Assembly: GCA_964438715.1 (NCBI GenBank)
Contig: CAYTLQ010000110.1
Coordinates: 1-10,680 of the forward strand
Length of the DNA: 10,680 bases
From: CAYTLQ01 sp964438715
GTDB lineage: Bacteria > Bacteroidota > Ignavibacteria > Ignavibacteriales > Ignavibacteriaceae
Reading direction: 5' to 3'
The notes beneath the pieces are model-generated. The model made no database searches and had not been told where the DNA came from. It was given only the letters and a program-made list of their open reading frames with translations. Made by a program: the position numbers and the translations under genes. Positions within the stretch are counted from its first letter, which is position 1. Every line of letters starts with the position of its first letter. This document shows, piece after piece, positions 6,725 through 10,680 of this stretch.

Positions 6725-7377
6725 AACAGGTAAAATACTCTTTTCTGCGGCTGCTTGGGATACTGTTACTGGGGAATGTTGTTACATTACTTTGCCGTAC
6801 TCTTAAAGTAGAAAGAGTAAATGCCGAACGATTTGATGAACTTGTTAATAAAGGACAGAATTTCATTCTTGCTTTTTGGCATGGAACCATGCTTTATCCA
6901 TGGTTTTGGCATCGTAACAGGAAATATCTCGGGTTAATCAGTCTCAGTAAAGATGGGGAAATTCTTGCACGGATTTTGTCGAAATGGAATTATACGGTTT
7001 TACGAGGCTCCAGTAGTCGGGGTGGAGATGTTGCTCTGGGAATTATGATCGATTTCGCCAGACATGAAGGATCAGTTGCTTTAACTCCCGATGGACCAAG
7101 AGGTCCGGCAAGACAGTTTAAAGCAGGTGCAGTTATAGCGGCAAAGAAAAGCGGGGCTCCGCTTGTGCTGGTTGGTGTCGGATATGAAAAGTCCAGGAGA
7201 CTTCATAGTTGGGATAGTTTTGCTGTCCCTAAACCGTTTAGTCGAGTAAGGATGGTGTATTCCGATCCTATTTACATTGAAAAAAGCCTGCTGTATGAAG
7301 AGGTTTCGGAGGTAATAGCCGATGCAGAAATCAAGTTAAACTCTTTGCAGAAAGAAGCTGAGGTGTTTAACCTATGA
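6715..7377 (+). CDS. DUF374 lysophospholipid-acyltransferase-like protein, probable LpxJ-type lipid A late acyltransferase
   Basis: A 220-residue member of the DUF374 branch of the LPLAT superfamily, which moves acyl chains onto lipid hydroxyls at the cytoplasmic face of the inner membrane. A hydrophobic N-terminal stretch (about 9-27) should anchor it. Motifs: AFWHGTM with H56 as the likely catalytic base (family HxxxxD-type block), SLSKDGE (76-82), LRGSSSRGG (96-104), the highly characteristic LTPDGPRGPARQFKAG (123-138), and WDSFAVPKPFSRV (166-178). It sits between lpxB and lpxK, overlapping both (ten bases and ATGA). DUF374 proteins of Helicobacter/Campylobacter were described as LpxJ, a lipid A secondary acyltransferase of non-canonical specificity. 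The lpx context makes the same role the best guess here, but a glycerophospholipid acyltransferase cannot be excluded from sequence alone. Confidence 0.88.
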   Translation: MVLKQVKYSFLRLLGILLLGNVVTLLCRTLKVERVNAERFDELVNKGQNFILAFWHGTMLYPWFWHRNRKYLGLISLSKDGEILARILSKWNYTVLRGSSSRGGDVALGIMIDFARHEGSVALTPDGPRGPARQFKAGAVIAAKKSGAPLVLVGVGYEKSRRLHSWDSFAVPKPFSRVRMVYSDPIYIEKSLLYEEVSEVIADAEIKLNSLQKEAEVFNL

Positions 7378-8492
7378 AACTTCTCGATATTTTTCGTGTA
7401 TTATTACTTCCTCTGGTTCCGGTGTATTTGGCTTTGGTGTACCTGAGAAATCTTTTCTTTGAAAGGGGAATTTACTCAGTTTCCGAAGTTGCGGTGCCTG
7501 TTATATCAGTAGGTAACCTAACGGTTGGGGGTAGTGGGAAAACCCCATTTACTATGTATCTTGCAAATCTTTTGAAACATAGCGGCTGGAAACCCGGCAT
7601 TCTCAGCAGAGGATACGGGCGGAAATCGGATGGATATCTTCTCGTAAACAATGGGAGTGAATTTCTGACTGATGTTGAAAAAGCCGGCGATGAGATTTAT
7701 ATGGCGGCTAAAGAATGTAATGTGCCTGCCGCAGTTTGTGAGGACAGGGTAACAGGTGCAGAAAATTTTCTTAAAGAAACAGGAATAAATATTTTATTAC
7801 TCGACGATGCATTTCAGCACAGGTGGATAAAAAGGGATTTAGATATAGTGATTATTGAACAACGATTCCTTACCGGTGGTACTGCATTGCGTCGCATCGC
7901 ATTACCCACCGGAAACCTTAGGGAACCTATCCCGGAGGTTAGGCGTGCAGACTGTGTTATATTGAACAGAAAATTTTCGGCCAAAGAAGAAATTCCGGTT
8001 AAATATCGTAAATATTTTGAAGGATTGCCATTATTTACCGGATATTATAGCGCTGAGGGATTTATTGATGTTCGCGACAATAAATTTTACGATAAAAGTA
8101 TCTTCGAAAATCAAAAGAGCCTCCTTTTGTGTGGAATAGCGAATCCGTATTCGTTTATCACTTTGCTTGAGGTATTGAAAATTGACTCAAAAGACCGCCT
8201 TATCTTCAGAGATCATAAATATTATACTATTGATGAAGTGCAACTGATTCGCAGGGAATTTTACGCACGAAACAGTCACTCAGTGATTACAACAGAAAAG
8301 GATGCAGTAAAATTATCGCGGTTTAAGAAAGAACTTGATGATATTGATATCTATGCAGTTAAAATTACTATGCATCTTGATGATGAGGAGGAATGGAAAA
8401 AGTTTTTAATGAATGCTCTAAAAGAAAATAGTAATAAACAGAACAGGGGTAATGAAAACAACAGTGTTTCACCCCACAACAAAACGACCTAA
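7374..8492 (+). CDS. lpxK: Tetraacyldisaccharide 4'-kinase LpxK
   Basis: Membrane-bound P-loop kinase that phosphorylates the 4' position of the disaccharide-1-phosphate made by LpxB, giving lipid IVA. The N-terminus has the usual membrane-inserting hydrophobic helix (about 9-28). Then come VISVGNLTVGGSGKTP with the Walker A lysine (K56), ILSRGYGRKS (76-85), AGDEIYM (104-110) around the position of the family's catalytic Asp, LLLDDAFQHR (141-150), LPTGNLREP (177-185), the C-terminal lobe with LLCGIANP (251-258) and TTEKDAVK (306-313). At 372 residues it is slightly long because of an Asn-rich tail from about 350. Start ATG overlaps the acyltransferase stop as ATGA, with GAGG ten bases upstream. 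Together with LpxB it shows that this organism makes a bis-phosphorylated lipid A precursor. Confidence 0.95.
   Translation: MKLLDIFRVLLLPLVPVYLALVYLRNLFFERGIYSVSEVAVPVISVGNLTVGGSGKTPFTMYLANLLKHSGWKPGILSRGYGRKSDGYLLVNNGSEFLTDVEKAGDEIYMAAKECNVPAAVCEDRVTGAENFLKETGINILLLDDAFQHRWIKRDLDIVIIEQRFLTGGTALRRIALPTGNLREPIPEVRRADCVILNRKFSAKEEIPVKYRKYFEGLPLFTGYYSAEGFIDVRDNKFYDKSIFENQKSLLLCGIANPYSFITLLEVLKIDSKDRLIFRDHKYYTIDEVQLIRREFYARNSHSVITTEKDAVKLSRFKKELDDIDIYAVKITMHLDDEEEWKKFLMNALKENSNKQNRGNENNSVSPHNKTT
8446..8475 (+). other. Imperfect inverted repeat at the 3' end of lpxK
   Basis: GGGG (8446-8449) can pair with CCCC (8472-8475), and TGAAA (8453-8457) with TTTCA (8467-8471). A three-base bulge (8450-8452) interrupts the left arm, and the loop is short. 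There is no T-run after it, so it is not an intrinsic terminator for the + strand. It lies 34 bases before the ppdK start and could be an RNA processing or stability element, or chance. Confidence 0.3.
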
Positions 8493-8495
8493 TAC

Positions 8496-8500
8496 AGGAG
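8496..8500 (+). promoter_or_regulatory. Strong ribosome-binding site for ppdK
   Basis: AGGAG with an eight-base AC-rich spacer before ATG 8509, the best Shine-Dalgarno match in the window. It fits a highly translated gene. Confidence 0.75.
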
Positions 8501-8508
8501 AAAAACAA

Positions 8509-10680
8509 ATGGCAAAAACTCAAAAATATGTCTATTTCTTCGGCGGTAAGAAAGCTGAAGGAAAAGCTGAAATGAAAGCTCTGCTGGGGGGTAAGGGTGC
8601 AAATCTGGCAGAAATGGTAAACATCGGGCTGCCGGTACCTGCCGGGTTCACTATAACCACGGAGGTATGTACCTACTTCTATGCAAATAAGCGTACTTAT
8701 CCAAAAGAATTAAAGCAGCAGGTCCTTGATGCATTAAAGAAAGTAGAAAAAGAAATGGGAGCGGTTTTCGGAGATCCAAAAAATCCGCTTCTTGTTTCTG
8801 TTCGCTCAGGCGCACGCGCGTCCATGCCCGGAATGATGGATACAATCTTAAATCTTGGACTTAACGATACTACTGTTCAGGGGTTGATTGCAAAGACCAA
8901 TAATCCGCGGTTTGTTTACGATTCGTATCGCCGCTTTGTTCAAATGTACGGCGATGTGGTTCTGGGATTAAAGCCGGTCAATAAGCATGACCACGATCCG
9001 TTTGAAGTAATTCTTGATGCTAAGAAAAAAGCACGCGGAATTGAGTTGGATACCGAACTTACTGCCGATGATCTGAAAGAACTGGTTGCTGAGTTCAAAG
9101 CAGAAATTAAAGTAAAAACCGGTCACGATTTTCCGGAAGATCCGCATAAACAATTGTGGGGAGCCGTTGGAGCAGTGTTTAACTCATGGATGAATGAGCG
9201 TGCTATCGTGTATCGCAAGTTGAACAATATTCCCGAATCATGGGGCACTGCAGTAAATGTGCAGTCAATGGTTTTTGGAAATATGGGCGAGGATTCGGGT
9301 ACAGGTGTTGCTTTCACCCGTGATGCTGCAACCGGTGAAAATGTATTTTATGGAGAATATCTTTTCAATGCACAAGGTGAAGATGTTGTTGCAGGTATCA
9401 GGACACCATTAAAGATAGCTACACTAAAAGAAAACAGTCCGGCACTTTATAAAGAACTCGACAAATATCGGAAGATTCTGGAAAAACACTACACTGATAT
9501 GATGGATATTGAGTTTACCATTCAGCAAGGAAGATTGTGGATGTTGCAATGTCGTGTAGGTAAGCGCACCGGTTTTGCAGCAGTAAAGATTGCATTGGAT
9601 ATGGTCAAAGAAGGGCTTATCAGCAAGGAAGAAGCTCTTATGCGCATTGAGCCAAACCAGCTCAATCAATTATTGCGTCCGGTATTCGACTCAGCAGAAA
9701 AAGCAAAAGCTATTGAGGAAGGCAGACTGATAGCGAAAGGGCTCAATGCAGGTCCCGGAGCCGCTTCAGGTAAGGTTGCTTTGAGCGCACAGGATGCAGA
9801 AATAATGGCCGCCAATGGCGATAAAGTAATTCTTGTTCGTATTGAAACCTCACCTGAAGACATTAAAGGTATGAATGCCGCTGAAGGTATTCTGACAGCA
9901 CGCGGCGGAATGACCTCGCACGCCGCTCTTGTTGCTCGTCAGATGGGTAAGGTTTGTGTTGCTGGTTGTGGTGCACTCCTCATTGATTATCAGGCGGGAA
10001 CAATTTCGGTTGCAAATAAGAACATAGTGGTAAAAGAAGGTGAATACATTTCAATTGATGGAACAACCGGCGAGGTTATAGTTGGTAAACTCGAAACCAA
10101 ACCATCGGAAGTTATTCAGGTTCTTCTTGAAAAAACACTGGATGCAAAAAATTCAGAACAGTTCCGTATGTATAACACACTTATGACCTGGGCAGATAAA
10201 TACCGCAAGCTTGGTATTCGCACAAATGCCGATCAGCCGAATCAGGCACGCAATGCAATCGCTTTTGGCGCGGAAGGTATAGGATTGTGTCGCACCGAGC
10301 ACATGTTCTTTGAAGGAGAGAGAATTATGTCCGTGCGTAAGATGATTGTATCGGAAACGCTCGAAGGTCGTAAAGCTGCCCTTGCTGAACTTCTTCCTTA
10401 TCAGAGAGAAGATTTCAAAGGCATTTTCAAGGCGATGAATGGATTTCCTGTTACAATCAGAACACTTGATCCACCGCTTCACGAATTCCTGCCTCATGCA
10501 GAAAATGAGATTCGCGAACTCGCAGAAGCGTTAGGTATCACTTACGAAAAACTGAAATCAAAAATTGACAGCTTACACGAATTTAACCCGATGCTTGGTT
10601 TCCGAGGCTGTCGTCTTGGTATAACATATCCTGAAATTACCGAAATGCAAGCCAGGGCTATTTTTGAGGCAGCATGTGAG
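8509..10680 (+). CDS. ppdK: Pyruvate, phosphate dikinase, 5' part (C-terminus off window)
   Basis: Interconverts pyruvate + ATP + Pi and PEP + AMP + PPi in the cytoplasm, serving gluconeogenesis or PPi-dependent glycolysis. The frame runs open from ATG 8509 to the last base, giving 724 codons of an enzyme usually about 870-910 long. Visible: the N-terminal ATP-grasp domain with FFGGK, LLGGKGANLAEM and SVRSGARASMPGMMDT (97-112); the swivelling phosphohistidine domain with TARGGMTSHAA, H471 being the phospho-carrier and T469 the residue targeted by the PDRP regulator in relatives; and the start of the PEP/pyruvate TIM barrel with GLCRTEHMFF (R595), RTLDPPLHEFLPH (R651) and NPMLGFRG. The GGMTSH histidine region and LDPPLHEF separate it from PEP synthase and EI. 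The catalytic Cys near the C-terminus is beyond the edge. It starts 16 bases after lpxK; its arginine codons differ from those of lpxK, suggesting high expression. Confidence 0.97.
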   Translation, partial: MAKTQKYVYFFGGKKAEGKAEMKALLGGKGANLAEMVNIGLPVPAGFTITTEVCTYFYANKRTYPKELKQQVLDALKKVEKEMGAVFGDPKNPLLVSVRSGARASMPGMMDTILNLGLNDTTVQGLIAKTNNPRFVYDSYRRFVQMYGDVVLGLKPVNKHDHDPFEVILDAKKKARGIELDTELTADDLKELVAEFKAEIKVKTGHDFPEDPHKQLWGAVGAVFNSWMNERAIVYRKLNNIPESWGTAVNVQSMVFGNMGEDSGTGVAFTRDAATGENVFYGEYLFNAQGEDVVAGIRTPLKIATLKENSPALYKELDKYRKILEKHYTDMMDIEFTIQQGRLWMLQCRVGKRTGFAAVKIALDMVKEGLISKEEALMRIEPNQLNQLLRPVFDSAEKAKAIEEGRLIAKGLNAGPGAASGKVALSAQDAEIMAANGDKVILVRIETSPEDIKGMNAAEGILTARGGMTSHAALVARQMGKVCVAGCGALLIDYQAGTISVANKNIVVKEGEYISIDGTTGEVIVGKLETKPSEVIQVLLEKTLDAKNSEQFRMYNTLMTWADKYRKLGIRTNADQPNQARNAIAFGAEGIGLCRTEHMFFEGERIMSVRKMIVSETLEGRKAALAELLPYQREDFKGIFKAMNGFPVTIRTLDPPLHEFLPHAENEIRELAEALGITYEKLKSKIDSLHEFNPMLGFRGCRLGITYPEITEMQARAIFEAACE

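Noticed and set aside
8446..8475. Intrinsic terminator between lpxK and ppdK
   Set aside because: The stem is bulged and is followed by ACAACAAAACG with no T-run, so it does not meet the pattern on the + strand.
10153..10497. 114-codon minus-strand open frame
   Set aside because: Antisense to the conserved PEP-binding barrel of ppdK; a shadow of that gene's codon structure.
8509..10680. PEP synthase or PTS enzyme I instead of PPDK
   Set aside because: The N-terminal FFGGK/LLGGKGANL start, SVRSGARASMPGMMDT and the GGMTSHAA histidine block with LDPPLHEF are PPDK signatures.

Overview
The window is about 99% coding. Every supported gene lies on the + strand, and each is separated from the next by at most 22 bases or overlaps it, so it reads as one long transcription unit or two abutting ones. 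The base composition is moderately AT-rich (by eye). The second gene encodes a secreted protein with a Por-type (type IX secretion) C-terminal domain containing the motif LQNFPNPF. Together with a complete lipid A branch (lpxB, a DUF374 acyltransferase, lpxK) and a pyruvate phosphate dikinase, this points to a Gram-negative member of the Bacteroidota/Chlorobiota/Ignavibacteria assemblage. Ignavibacteria or a relative is my best guess. That is inference from protein style; no marker gene such as rRNA is present.

Layout: (1) 1-2253, the 3' two-thirds of smc (hinge, second coiled-coil arm and C-terminal head). The N-terminal head lies off the left edge. (2) 2243-4207, an exported protein with eight repeats of 53-56 residues (probable beta-propeller), a fibronectin-III-like domain and a T9SS sorting tail. 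(3) 4204-4968, a HAD-superfamily phosphatase of the MtnX/SerB-like (IB) kind. (4) 4991-5584, a small integral-membrane methyltransferase of the Ste14/ICMT-PEMT family. (5) 5591-6724, lpxB. (6) 6715-7377, a DUF374 lysophospholipid-acyltransferase-like protein. (7) 7374-8492, lpxK. (8) 8509 to the right edge, ppdK (pyruvate, phosphate dikinase), truncated after 724 codons.

Genes 5-7 form a coherent lipid A module: LpxB makes the tetra-acyl disaccharide-1-phosphate, LpxK adds the 4'-phosphate, and the DUF374 protein between them is the natural candidate for adding a secondary acyl chain (LpxJ-like). The membrane methyltransferase six bases upstream of lpxB is the most intriguing piece. A Ste14-like enzyme of Leptospira (LmtA) methylates the 1-phosphate of lipid A, so this gene may encode a similar lipid A modification outside spirochaetes. 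The HAD phosphatase and the exported propeller protein are coupled to the same unit, but their roles are not resolved. ppdK has a strong ribosome-binding site and clearly different arginine-codon choice, consistent with a highly expressed metabolic gene that may also have its own promoter.

I see no RNA gene, mobile element, CRISPR array, convincing intrinsic terminator or gene-free stretch longer than 22 bases.
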